DNA from: Phycisphaerae bacterium
GTDB taxonomy: Bacteria; Planctomycetota; Phycisphaerae; UBA1845
Direction of reading: 5' to 3'
NCBI GenBank assembly: GCA_016929015.1
Contig: JAFGJQ010000206.1
Coordinates: 1 to 33,514, forward strand
Length of the DNA stretch: 33,514 bases
The notes under the pieces are model-generated. The model was not told where the DNA came from. It did not search any database and saw only the letters and a program-made list of their open reading frames with translations. The position numbers were made by a program, and so were the translations under genes. Below are positions 24,104-31,440 of the stretch, piece after piece; position 1 is the stretch's first letter, and each line of letters begins with the position of its first letter.

Positions 24104-25516
24104 ATGACGCGAATGATGACCATTGTGCTGATGTCGGCCGGCTTTGCTGCCGTGGTGACGGCCTCGAGCAACATCGACCTGTCCACGATTCCGCCCCGCG
24201 ACGGCGTGCAGCTCACGATCTACAACAGCGAAGACCTGACCCTGGTACGCGAAACGCGCACGGTCACCTTCAAGAAGGGGATGAACCCCCTGCAGTTCTC
24301 CTGGGCCAACACGCTGATTGACCCGTCCAGCGTGGAGCTGCGGTTCAAGACGAACGCCGACCAGTTGGAGGTGCTGGACACCACCTTCCCGCACGACAAG
24401 CCGCAGATGCTGTACTGGAACGTGCGGAGCGAGCTGGACGGGGACGCCCAGGTGGAGGTGACGTATTTCACCAGCGGCATCTCGTGGGCCGCGGATTACG
24501 TCTGCACGAGCGACCCCCAGGAGGAGCGGATGCGCTTTGAGGGGTTCGTGCGAATCACGAATCAGTCCGGCGAGGATTACGAGAACGCCCAGGTAAGGAT
24601 GGTGGTCGGTACGATCAACCTTGTGGAGAAAGTCCGCGAGTTGGCGCAGCGAGGCCTGATCGGGGAGGAGGATCGGCTGGAGTACGAACGGGGGCGCCGG
24701 CCCGTATCCAAGATGGTGGACGAAGTGAGAAGGGATTTGTCCATGGAACTCAAGGCAGGGATGGCCGTCGCCGAGTCGGCCGCCGCGCCCAAAGAGATCG
24801 TCAAGCAGGGGCTCTCCGAGTACTTTCTGTTCACCGTGGAGGGCACGGAGACGATCCGGAACACCTGGTCGAAGCGAATGCGGCTGTTCCAGGGGCTTCA
24901 GGTGCCGTTCCGCATCCAGTATCGCTTCCGGCCGCAGGAATACGGGCCGCAGATGGTGCGGATGTTCCTGCTTCGTAACGATCGCGAGTCGGACCTGGGG
25001 ACCACGCCGCTGCCGGACGGCATCGTCCGCCTGTATCGCGACAACGGCCGCGACGGCCTGTCGATGCTGGTCCAGCAGTGCATCCGCTATGTGCCCATCG
25101 GGCAGGAGATCGAGCTGAACCTGGGCGTGGATCCGGAGGTGATCCACGAGTGGGTGAAGCTGGCGAGCCGGCGCGACAATTTCTGGTTTCGCCGGCACGA
25201 CGTTGAAGTGTACTACAGCCCTCAGCAGGGCCACCAGGTGGAGATCCGTGACACGGTGGCCGGCTGGGATGAACACCAGTCGTGGGTGGAGCGCATCCGG
25301 AACTACCGCAACAAGCCTGTCAACGTGGAGATTCGCAGACAGTTCGCGGGTGACGTGTTGTTTCGCAGCGATCTTGCTCCGACTCTCTACGACTACCAGA
25401 GCCCGCAGTTTGCCTCGACTATCGAGCCGGGCCAGAAGCGCGACCTGGCCTACGACCTGACCTTCCGCCAGGGCCGTAACCAGAAGCAGAACCGGGTGAC
25501 GCTGGAGGAGCGGTGA
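24104..25516 (+). CDS. Secreted DUF4139-like protein, paralog 2
   Basis: 470 residues, starting MTRMMTIVLMSAGFAAVVTA as signal peptide. The N-terminal third parallels the upstream paralog (DLTLVRETRTVTFKKGMNPL, FSWANTLIDPSSVELRFKTN, RFEGFVRITNQSGEDYENAQ with the DUF4139-like VRMVVG strand). An extra Glu/Lys/Arg-rich helical insert of about 80 residues (VEKVRELAQRGLIGEEDRLE onward) is missing in paralog 1. The C-terminal part again is beta-rich (RNYRNKPVNVEIRRQFAGDV, DLAYDLTFRQG). GGGAG lies 9 bases upstream of the ATG at 24104. Duplication with later divergence, as for the EIIA-type pair at the window end, explains the arrangement. Confidence 0.72.
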   Translation: MTRMMTIVLMSAGFAAVVTASSNIDLSTIPPRDGVQLTIYNSEDLTLVRETRTVTFKKGMNPLQFSWANTLIDPSSVELRFKTNADQLEVLDTTFPHDKPQMLYWNVRSELDGDAQVEVTYFTSGISWAADYVCTSDPQEERMRFEGFVRITNQSGEDYENAQVRMVVGTINLVEKVRELAQRGLIGEEDRLEYERGRRPVSKMVDEVRRDLSMELKAGMAVAESAAAPKEIVKQGLSEYFLFTVEGTETIRNTWSKRMRLFQGLQVPFRIQYRFRPQEYGPQMVRMFLLRNDRESDLGTTPLPDGIVRLYRDNGRDGLSMLVQQCIRYVPIGQEIELNLGVDPEVIHEWVKLASRRDNFWFRRHDVEVYYSPQQGHQVEIRDTVAGWDEHQSWVERIRNYRNKPVNVEIRRQFAGDVLFRSDLAPTLYDYQSPQFASTIEPGQKRDLAYDLTFRQGRNQKQNRVTLEER

Positions 25517-25655
25517 GGCGGCCGCGATCAGCCTCGCCCGCTGCCGACTCCGGGGGGGCGGGTATGCGAGTACTGGCCAATCACGCGGATCGCCGATACC
25601 GTGTGCTTGCCCGAAGGAGACCGGCTGGATCCCGCAGGCGACTCGCCGGGGCGAG

Positions 25656-25740
25656 AAAGCCGGTCCCACACGGGAAGCCGGTCCCACAGACTAGACCGGC
25701 TGGAAAGCCGGTCCCACACGGGAGACCGGTCCCACACGTG
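25656..25740. repeat. Short interspersed GGTCCCACACGGG-type repeat cluster
   Basis: The unit AGCCGGTCCCACACGGGA occurs at 25658-25675 and 25706-25723. Close variants begin at 25676 (AGCCGGTCCCACAGACTA) and 25724 (GACCGGTCCCACACGTG). Units 1 and 2, and units 3 and 4, are 18 bases apart. A second motif, AGACCGGCTGGA, lies at about 25617 and 25693. The cluster lies just upstream of the methyltransferase start. The spacing and unit size do not fit CRISPR; it looks like a small intergenic repeat family. Confidence 0.65.
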
Positions 25741-25777
25741 CCCGTTGTGCGCGCAGGGGTTTCGCGAGGTCGTTCAC

Positions 25778-26428
25778 GTGTCCGACGCGGCCGTGCAGAG
25801 GTTCTATCGGTTTCACGCGTGCGTGTACGATGCGACGCGGTGGGTCGTGTTGCATGGGCGGCGGCAGGCGGTGCAGCAGCTTCGGCTGAGGCCGGACAGC
25901 CGGGTGCTGGAGGTCGGATGCGGCACGGGGCTGAACTTTCGCCACATTCTGGAGCACCTCGATCCCGTCCGTGGCCGGCTGGTGGGGGTCGATTTCTCAC
26001 CGCACATGCTGGTCCGGGCCCGGCGGCGGGTCGCCGCACAGAAATGGAACCACGTCGAGCTCAGGGAAGGCGATGCCACATGCCTGCGGCTCGATGAACC
26101 GTTCGACGCGGTCCTGTTCGCCTACAGCCTCAGCATGATCCCGGATTGGCGGGCGGCGCTGGAACTCGCGCGGGACCACCTGCGCGAGGGCGGCCGGATT
26201 GTGGTGCTGGACTTCTCCACGTTTGACGGGTGGGGGCCGGCGGCCCCGATCGCCCGCGCGTGGCTTGGCGTCCACCACGTCCGGCCGGATCGGTCCCACG
26301 CGGAAGCGGTCCGAGCGGCGTTTGCGGACGTGGAGGTCCGGCATTTTTGGGGGAAGTACTGCTTCATCGCGGCGGGCACGAAGGCGCGCACCGCAAGTGC
26401 AGGAGCGGGCGCAGGGGTGCCTGTGTGA
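25778..26428 (+). CDS. Class I SAM-dependent methyltransferase (UbiE/PmtA/BtaB-like)
   Basis: 216 residues. The SAM-binding loop VLEVGCGTGLNF (about residues 43-54) is followed by the acidic end of strand 2 (LVGVDFSPHMLVRARRR), GDATCL, and the strand-4 motif FDAVLFAYSLSMIPDWRAAL. HLREGGRIVVLDFSTFDGW closes the core. The N-terminal YRFHACVYDATRWVVLHGRR is the form seen in phospholipid or betaine-lipid N-methyltransferases such as BtaB and PmtA. That would place it at the membrane, but no btaA is in view. I start it at the GTG at 25778 because GAGG precedes it by 8 bases. An open frame upstream (from 25601) runs through the repeat cluster and has no protein-like content. Confidence 0.8.
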   Translation: MSDAAVQRFYRFHACVYDATRWVVLHGRRQAVQQLRLRPDSRVLEVGCGTGLNFRHILEHLDPVRGRLVGVDFSPHMLVRARRRVAAQKWNHVELREGDATCLRLDEPFDAVLFAYSLSMIPDWRAALELARDHLREGGRIVVLDFSTFDGWGPAAPIARAWLGVHHVRPDRSHAEAVRAAFADVEVRHFWGKYCFIAAGTKARTASAGAGAGVPV

Positions 26429-26436
26429 TCGCGGAG

Positions 26437-26649
26437 TCAGGCGGGGGTCGCCGGCTTTGTCGAGTCGCCGGCGGTCTTGGAGTCTGCGTTGACGGTTTCG
26501 GCGTCCTTGACTCCAAGCGTATGAATGGCGAGGGAGTGTTCGAGGGCCCGGGCCATCCGCTCCGCAAACTGGTCACCGCTGATCTTGCGGAGCCGTTCGA
26601 CGCATCGCTTGAGTTCTTCGAGTCTGAATTCCGGGTCGGTCATGGCCAT
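26437..26649 (-). CDS. Small hypothetical protein (70 aa)
   Basis: The product is 70 residues, charged and mainly helical (LEELKRCVERLRKISGDQF, ERMARALEHSLAIHTLG), with a Thr/Ser/Lys/Pro-rich tail. No family is recognised. GGGAGG is 4 bases before the ATG at 26649; an ATG at 26643 is also possible. It converges on the methyltransferase, leaving 8 bases between the stops. It is the next minus-strand gene after the radical SAM enzyme, 148 bases on. Confidence 0.6.
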   Translation of the reverse strand: MAMTDPEFRLEELKRCVERLRKISGDQFAERMARALEHSLAIHTLGVKDAETVNADSKTAGDSTKPATPA

Positions 26650-26797
26650 ATAGCCTCCCGAACGTATATCGAGACCCGCAGGGGCGCGGGTTGAGCTTCA
26701 TCCGTATTCCGACCACCTCCACACACGGATGCCGCCTTCCAGGTGCTGAGATCCGCGGGATTATCGGGCGTCCTCATTCGGGTACCGCATGGTCCGT

Positions 26798-28357
26798 TCA
26801 GACGGCCGGTGTACACGGCTGCGGCACCGGTTCCGGCTCGGCCGCAGGGGGCGCGAGTCTTCGTTTCAGGGCGTCGCAAAGCCGCTGTTCGATCACGGTC
26901 TGGCTGCGCCCCGTGCAGACGTTGCGGATCGTGCGGAGGATTCGCCAGGGCCGGCTGAGGTACCCCAGCAGGTAAGCGCCGGCCATCCCGATGAAGCGGT
27001 AGAAGTTCAATTCGCGCGGGCCGACGGCGCGGCAGTAGCCGCTGCCGGTCGTCAGGTCCATAAAGCAACCAAGCGATGCGAAGTAGTCGTTGTCCAACCG
27101 GCCAATGACACCGCGCCGCCTCAACTCGGCGAACAGGCTCGATCCGGGGTACGGGCTGAACAGATACAGCGGTACATCGTCTGCGCCGAGGCACGCGAGC
27201 CTCCAGGCAAGCAGCACCGTTCGCCATGCGTCGCGGCGCGTCTCGTCAGGAAACCCGATGATCAGGTTGCACTTGAGGGAGATGCCGACGCGCTTGGCGT
27301 CTCGAATGGACCGGACAATGCCTGCCAGCGAAATCCGCTTGCGGATGCGCTCCAGGGTGGCCGGTGATCCGCTTTCCGGGGCGTAGGTAATGTTGCGGCA
27401 GCCCGTGCGGTACAGGGCCCCGAGCACCTCCCGATCCAGTGCCTCTGTCCGTGTTCCGCTGGGCAGTTGCCACGTGATGTTCAGCGCGCGTCTCTCGAGC
27501 TCAGCGCAGAAGGCGAGGATCCACCGTCGCTTGACGATGGCGGTCAGGTCGTAGAAATCGATATTCGTCACGTGGTAACGACGAACGTATTCCTCGATCT
27601 CATCCACCACGTTCGTCACGTCGCGGAGGAAGTAGCGGGTCGTCCACATCGTGGGGCTCGAGCAGAACGCACATTGGTAGGGGCATCCGCGGGTCGCCAG
27701 AATCGGCATGGACCGCCCCCGATCGACGCCGTGGCCGAACCCGCCGTCGAGGTACGCGGGCAGCGGCACCAGATGCCAGGCGGGGCGGGGCAGTGTGGAG
27801 GGCTGTCGGACGCGCGGGCGCTCGGCGGTTCGCATGGGTGTGCCCCGTGCGTCACGACAGGCCACACCGGCGACGCTGGAAAGCGAGCGTTGATCCGCCA
27901 GATGCTCGGCCACCTCGATGGCGGTCTGCTCTCCTTCTCCAAGCACGCAGAAAGAGACGGCCGGACAGGTGCCCAGCACATAATCCCAGGCGGCCGTGGC
28001 GTGCTCGCCACCCAGGAAGATCGGCACCTGCGGCAATCGGCGGTGGAGGGCGAGAATGAGTTGTTCGGTGTGCGGCCATTCCTGGGAGAACATGGCGGAT
28101 ACACCGATGCCCCGCGTGCATGGATCCACGCGGCGGACAATGTCCTCAATACTCAGCCCGTGGGCGACGAGTCGCGGATGGCAGGTGGCCTCGCGGTGCA
28201 GGGGGGCCTCCCCCACGGCGTCGATGATGGTGACTTGGTGTCCGGCGGCTTCCAGGCTGGCGGCGACGTAGGCCAGCCCCAGCGGCGGCGTGATGGGCAC
28301 GCTGTAGGAGTTGGCCGTCGCGACGGTGGGGGGCCGGATCAGGGTAATGGCGGTCAT
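26798..28357 (-). CDS. B12-binding domain radical SAM enzyme
   Basis: 519 residues. The N-terminal part (1-170) is a cobalamin-binding-type Rossmann domain (LGLAYVAASLEAAGHQVTII and IGVSAMFSQEW, then VPIFLGGEHATAA). The radical SAM core has the [4Fe-4S] motif RGCPYQCAFC with Cys225, Cys229 and Cys232. Later core segments are NIDFYDLTAIV, APESGSPATLERIRK and KCNLIIGFPDET. The C-terminal region has YLFSPYPGSSLF, which is common in this superfamily. Such enzymes do methylations, rearrangements or ring changes on lipids and natural products; the substrate is unknown here. The ATG at 28357 overlaps (ATGA) the stop codon at 28354-28356 of the frame continuing from the upstream membrane protein, so translation was coupled. 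A stem-loop ACCCGC/GCGGGT lies at 26674-26691 downstream. Confidence 0.88.
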   Translation of the reverse strand: MTAITLIRPPTVATANSYSVPITPPLGLAYVAASLEAAGHQVTIIDAVGEAPLHREATCHPRLVAHGLSIEDIVRRVDPCTRGIGVSAMFSQEWPHTEQLILALHRRLPQVPIFLGGEHATAAWDYVLGTCPAVSFCVLGEGEQTAIEVAEHLADQRSLSSVAGVACRDARGTPMRTAERPRVRQPSTLPRPAWHLVPLPAYLDGGFGHGVDRGRSMPILATRGCPYQCAFCSSPTMWTTRYFLRDVTNVVDEIEEYVRRYHVTNIDFYDLTAIVKRRWILAFCAELERRALNITWQLPSGTRTEALDREVLGALYRTGCRNITYAPESGSPATLERIRKRISLAGIVRSIRDAKRVGISLKCNLIIGFPDETRRDAWRTVLLAWRLACLGADDVPLYLFSPYPGSSLFAELRRRGVIGRLDNDYFASLGCFMDLTTGSGYCRAVGPRELNFYRFIGMAGAYLLGYLSRPWRILRTIRNVCTGRSQTVIEQRLCDALKRRLAPPAAEPEPVPQPCTPAV

Positions 28358-28524
28358 GGTTGGCTCTCCGCGGCGGCGCGGCTGGTCAGACTGGCGGGCC
28401 GAGCAGCGGGATTCACGGCATACACGGTGTAGACTCCGGCCTGGAAGAGCGGGCGATGTCCGCCTGCCTCGAGGGCGCGGGCGTCCTCCGGCGATCGCCC
28501 GAGGGCAAAGAGGGGCCTGCCCGG
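28354..28524 (-). pseudogene. Coherent C-terminal extension of the membrane protein, behind an in-frame TAA
   Basis: Directly after the TAA at 28525-28527 the same frame continues for 56 codons, PGRPLFALGRSPEDARALEA... then LFQAGVYTVYAVNPAARPAS, to a TGA at 28354-28356. That TGA overlaps the ATG of the radical SAM gene as ATGA. Endings of the form 'P-F/Y-V-LG-R... LFxxGxYxVYxV' are usual in multi-pass glycosyltransferase-like membrane proteins. So the ancestral gene most likely ended here, and the TAA is an interruption. There is no start codon for an independent product. Confidence 0.7.
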
Positions 28525-30090
28525 TTATTCGAGCATCTGTGTCTGCGCGGAGGCCAGCGTGGCCGCCGCGAACAGGGCGTCGACGGCCTGACGCCTCTTC
28601 TCGACGCGCGGGTCGGCCGGCATGTACCAGCCGTGTACGTCGATGAACAGGCTTCGGCCGGTCATGGCGGGGATTTCGCTCTCCGAATCATAGAAGGCGG
28701 TCTGCTTGCCGTCGTGAACGTCTGTCAGCACGAGTGAATCGGGCGGAGTGTTCTCAGCGAGCCAGGCGTAGGTCGCAGCCCGGTCCGGGTCACGCGGGTC
28801 TCGGAGGTACATGCCGTCCGCGTGCAGGGGGATCGGTTGCCGATAGAGGAACGCGAACAGCGTGACCGCTGTAACCGGCACCAGCGCGGCCACGGCAGCC
28901 CGTGCGATTCCTCTCGCTTGCCGAATGCGGGCGGGTGAGGCGGAGCGTCCAGGCAGACACGCTGCCGCCGCCGGGAAGGCCAGAAAGTACAGAGCGAGGT
29001 TGAAGAAGCTGTGCTCCCGGCCTGCGGAAACGTGGGTGACAGTGCAGAGAACCGCGAGGGATAGCCCGGCTATGGCCAGAACACGCAACTGCGGGCGCTC
29101 CAGGCGACCCTGCCACCAGGCGAGGGTGGTCAGTCCGATCGGCATGAGGCCGAAGAGAACGGCGTAAAGGGCTTTGGGCAACACGGCAGAGAGAGGGCCT
29201 TCGATCGGAAGACCCACGGAGTGATCGTTGAGGAGTTGGCTGTATGTGGGGAACGACAGGACCACGCCGGCTCCCAGCGACACCCAGAGGGCGACGAGGG
29301 TTCGCGGAGCGATGCGCGGGCGATCCGGCCTCCATATCCGACTGACGGCCAGCAAGCCGAGCCCCAATCCGAATGCGGTGCCGGTCCCGACCACGGGATT
29401 CATACTGCATGCAATCCCCGTGCTCAGAGCGACGCCAAGCCCGCGGAGCCAGGGTAATCGGGTGAGAGAACGACAGATCAGGACCGCGGCGGAGACGGCG
29501 GCCAGAAACGCGATGCTTCGCGAGGACGGCTGAAGGAAGAAGAAGAACCCGCTGCCCCAGCGCACGTCATCGTTCAGATACATGGCGCGAAGCATCGGAT
29601 GTGACGGGCTACGGGCAAACTCCGAGATGGCCAGCCCGACCGTGCCGCTGAGCACCTGATACGCCAGAAAGATCGGTCCCAGCGGATTCACGGCGAAGAG
29701 AGCAAACGCCAGGGCGATGAGGCCGCCGCGCAGACTGCCGAGAAGCCACCGGCCGACGCGGACTACGAGCAAACTCATGCCGATCACGGTCGCGACATTG
29801 ATCAGTTCCGCCGCGTATACCGGCGGCCAGGTGAGCAAACGGGCGACTCCGGCCAGGAGCAGGTGATAGGCCCAGTAGTACGGAAGGTCCAGACCGACAG
29901 CCAGCGGGTTCTCCGGCGGAATGTGGCCCTGAAGCACGGAGAAGGCGATGGCCGAGTGCGTCACGCCGTGAAAGCCGACCAGCGATCGAGCATTGGCCCG
30001 ATGAATGGCTACGACCAAGCATGCCAGACCCAGGCCGACGGCCAGCGCGGCCACGGTCGGTCGGCGAGACAGCAATGGGAACGGCTTCAT
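28525..30090 (-). CDS. Multi-pass membrane protein, glycosyltransferase-C-like, truncated by in-frame stop
   Basis: 521 residues with about 10-11 hydrophobic segments. Features are GFHGVTHSAIAFSVLQGHIP followed by PENPLAVGLDLPYYWAYHLL, which is the periplasmic loop style of GT-C/DUF2298-type proteins, then AFALFAVNPLGPIFLAYQVL and GLGLGLLAVSRIW. The last 100 residues are soluble (ATYAWLAENTPPDSLVLTDV, NQT-free) and contain MTGRSLFIDVHGWYMPADPR. Such proteins often move sugars from polyprenyl phosphates. The frame ends at TAA (28525-28527), but clear coding sequence continues in frame to 28354. The gene is divergent from the GT2 at 30224 and upstream of the radical SAM enzyme on the same strand. 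A specific reaction cannot be assigned. Confidence 0.75.
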   Translation of the reverse strand: MKPFPLLSRRPTVAALAVGLGLACLVVAIHRANARSLVGFHGVTHSAIAFSVLQGHIPPENPLAVGLDLPYYWAYHLLLAGVARLLTWPPVYAAELINVATVIGMSLLVVRVGRWLLGSLRGGLIALAFALFAVNPLGPIFLAYQVLSGTVGLAISEFARSPSHPMLRAMYLNDDVRWGSGFFFFLQPSSRSIAFLAAVSAAVLICRSLTRLPWLRGLGVALSTGIACSMNPVVGTGTAFGLGLGLLAVSRIWRPDRPRIAPRTLVALWVSLGAGVVLSFPTYSQLLNDHSVGLPIEGPLSAVLPKALYAVLFGLMPIGLTTLAWWQGRLERPQLRVLAIAGLSLAVLCTVTHVSAGREHSFFNLALYFLAFPAAAACLPGRSASPARIRQARGIARAAVAALVPVTAVTLFAFLYRQPIPLHADGMYLRDPRDPDRAATYAWLAENTPPDSLVLTDVHDGKQTAFYDSESEIPAMTGRSLFIDVHGWYMPADPRVEKRRQAVDALFAAATLASAQTQMLE

Positions 30091-30223
30091 TCCGGGGTTA
30101 TCGGATCACGGGGGACGGGGGTGAAATCACTCGTTCGCGAGTGCCTCCCGATCTAAAGCTGCTTTCCGCCCAGTCCGATAGAGCTCCAGAGGTCCGGATA
30201 ACGCACGCAGGAATGGATGCCGC
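30091..30223. promoter_or_regulatory. Divergent intergenic region with a UUCG-type hairpin
   Basis: 133 bases separate the divergent starts of the membrane protein and the GT2. CACTCG (30128-30133), loop TTCG (30134-30137) and CGAGTG (30138-30143) form a compact 6-base stem with a stable tetraloop. It could be an operator palindrome or a leader hairpin for the minus-strand transcript. No -35/-10 is clear. Confidence 0.35.
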
Positions 30224-31282
30224 ATGATATCGGACGTTCGCACACAGTCCCGCGATCGCGAAGCTCCCGACGTTTCGATCGTGATCCCGCTCTTCAACGA
30301 GAGCGAAGTGTTTGACGCGCTGATCCGGCGAGTCCGGGAGGCGCTGGGCCACCTGGATTTGTCGTGGGAGGTTGTGCTCGTTGACGATGGAAGCCGTGAT
30401 GATACGGCCGAGCGCATCCGCCGGGCAGCGGAGACGGACCCGCAAGTCCGCGGCGTCATCCTCTCCCGCAATTTTGGGCACCAGGCGGCCCTGTGTGCCG
30501 GTCTGGAGCACGCCCGTGGCCGAGCGGTCATCACCATGGACGGCGACCTGCAGGACCCGCCGGAAATCCTGCTGCGGCTGGTCGCCCGCTGGCGCGAAGG
30601 GTGGCAGGTGGTTCACGCACGCCGGCGGACGCGGAAGGCCGCGTGGTGGAAGCGGGTGGCATATTTCACGTTCTACCGCATCTTCCGCTGGGTGGCGCCG
30701 ATCGACGTGGCCGTCGATGCGGGTGATTTCGCCCTGATGGACCGATGCGTCGTGGACCTGATCAACGCCATGCCGGAACGAACGCGCTTCCTGCGCGGGC
30801 TGCGAAGCTGGGTGGGGTTTCGACAGACGGCGGTGGAGTACGACCGGCCGGACCGGGCCGCGGGCGACTCCAAGTACAGCCTGCGGGCCCTCTTTCGGCT
30901 TGCGTATGACGGGATCATCAGCTTCTCCGACCTGCCCCTGCGACTCGTGACGCTCATGGGTTTCTTGGTGTCGGCCGGGTCGCTGGCTTATGCCTGCTAT
31001 ATCGTGGCTTGGCGACTGATCACGGGCTCGCAACTCCCGGGCTTTGCCACACTGATCGCCGCGATTGCGTTTCTGGGTGGGATGCAGCTCATCGCGGTGG
31101 GCATCTGCGGGGAGTACATCGCCCGCATCTACCGCGAGGTGAAACGCCGGCCCGTGTATGTGGTTCAGCAGTGCGTCGGCCGGGACGTCGCGAGTTCCCA
31201 CAGTGAGGCGTCCCCGGTGTCCGCCTGCGCGGACGATAGGCCCCTTCCTGACGCCGCCCTCGCCGATCTTGTCTGCGTTTGA
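30224..31282 (+). CDS. Family 2 glycosyltransferase, polyprenyl-phosphate type (GtrB/ArnC/DPM1-like)
   Basis: Enzymes of this type transfer a sugar from a nucleotide donor to undecaprenyl phosphate on the inner membrane's cytoplasmic face, for use by membrane glycosyltransferases outside. The 352-residue protein has VSIVIPLFNESEVFDALIRR, VVLVDDGSRDDT (nucleotide binding), GVILSRNFGHQAALCAGLEH and MDGDLQDPPE, which carries the metal-binding DxD. VDAGDFALMDR and RFLRGLRSWVGFRQ follow. Two C-terminal membrane helices (LVTLMGFLVSAGSLAYACYI and LIAAIAFLGGMQLIAVGICG) precede GEYIARIYREVKRRPVY, the usual end of the ArnC/GtrB form. The last 35 residues are extra. It is divergent from the multi-pass protein, a plausible user of its product. 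The sugar is unknown. Confidence 0.9.
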   Translation: MISDVRTQSRDREAPDVSIVIPLFNESEVFDALIRRVREALGHLDLSWEVVLVDDGSRDDTAERIRRAAETDPQVRGVILSRNFGHQAALCAGLEHARGRAVITMDGDLQDPPEILLRLVARWREGWQVVHARRRTRKAAWWKRVAYFTFYRIFRWVAPIDVAVDAGDFALMDRCVVDLINAMPERTRFLRGLRSWVGFRQTAVEYDRPDRAAGDSKYSLRALFRLAYDGIISFSDLPLRLVTLMGFLVSAGSLAYACYIVAWRLITGSQLPGFATLIAAIAFLGGMQLIAVGICGEYIARIYREVKRRPVYVVQQCVGRDVASSHSEASPVSACADDRPLPDAALADLVCV

Positions 31283-31363
31283 CTGAGCCGCAGGTCTGCG
31301 ACAGCTCCCTTGGAGCAACCGGAACTGCGATCTTCACCCCCTCTGTCCCTTCCGGGGCTCCCA

Positions 31364-31392
31364 TTGACATATTTGGACATTCTCGCCATAAT
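31364..31392 (+). promoter_or_regulatory. Sigma70-type promoter of the HTH-EIIA operon
   Basis: TTGACA (31364-31369, perfect -35) and CATAAT (31387-31392, 5 of 6) are 17 bases apart, the ideal spacing. Transcription would start near 31399, about 42 bases before the ATG at 31441. This is the clearest promoter in the window. Confidence 0.75.
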
Positions 31393-31419
31393 GTCCATTC
31401 AGACTGGCCTGTTCAGACT
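31374..31419 (+). promoter_or_regulatory. Palindrome over the -10 and direct repeat after it (candidate operator)
   Basis: TGGACAT (31374-31380) and ATGTCCA (31391-31397) form a 7-base inverted repeat with a 10-base spacer, one arm overlapping the -10. A direct repeat TTCAGACT lies at 31398-31405 and 31412-31419, 14 bases apart, at the expected start of the transcript. Both are well placed for repression. The first gene's own DNA-binding domain is a natural candidate for binding here, which is inference. Confidence 0.5.
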
Positions 31420-31440
31420 ACATTGACCGAAACGGGGCAT

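Noticed and set aside
25656-25740. Possible CRISPR array
   Set aside because: Units of about 18 bases repeat nearly head-to-tail or 48 apart, with no spacers of regular length, and no cas gene is nearby.
25601-25777. N-terminal extension of the methyltransferase to the ATG at 25601
   Set aside because: The extension translates the repeat cluster (SRSHTG-type repeats), and a GTG at 25778 with a good ribosome-binding site fits the family's start.
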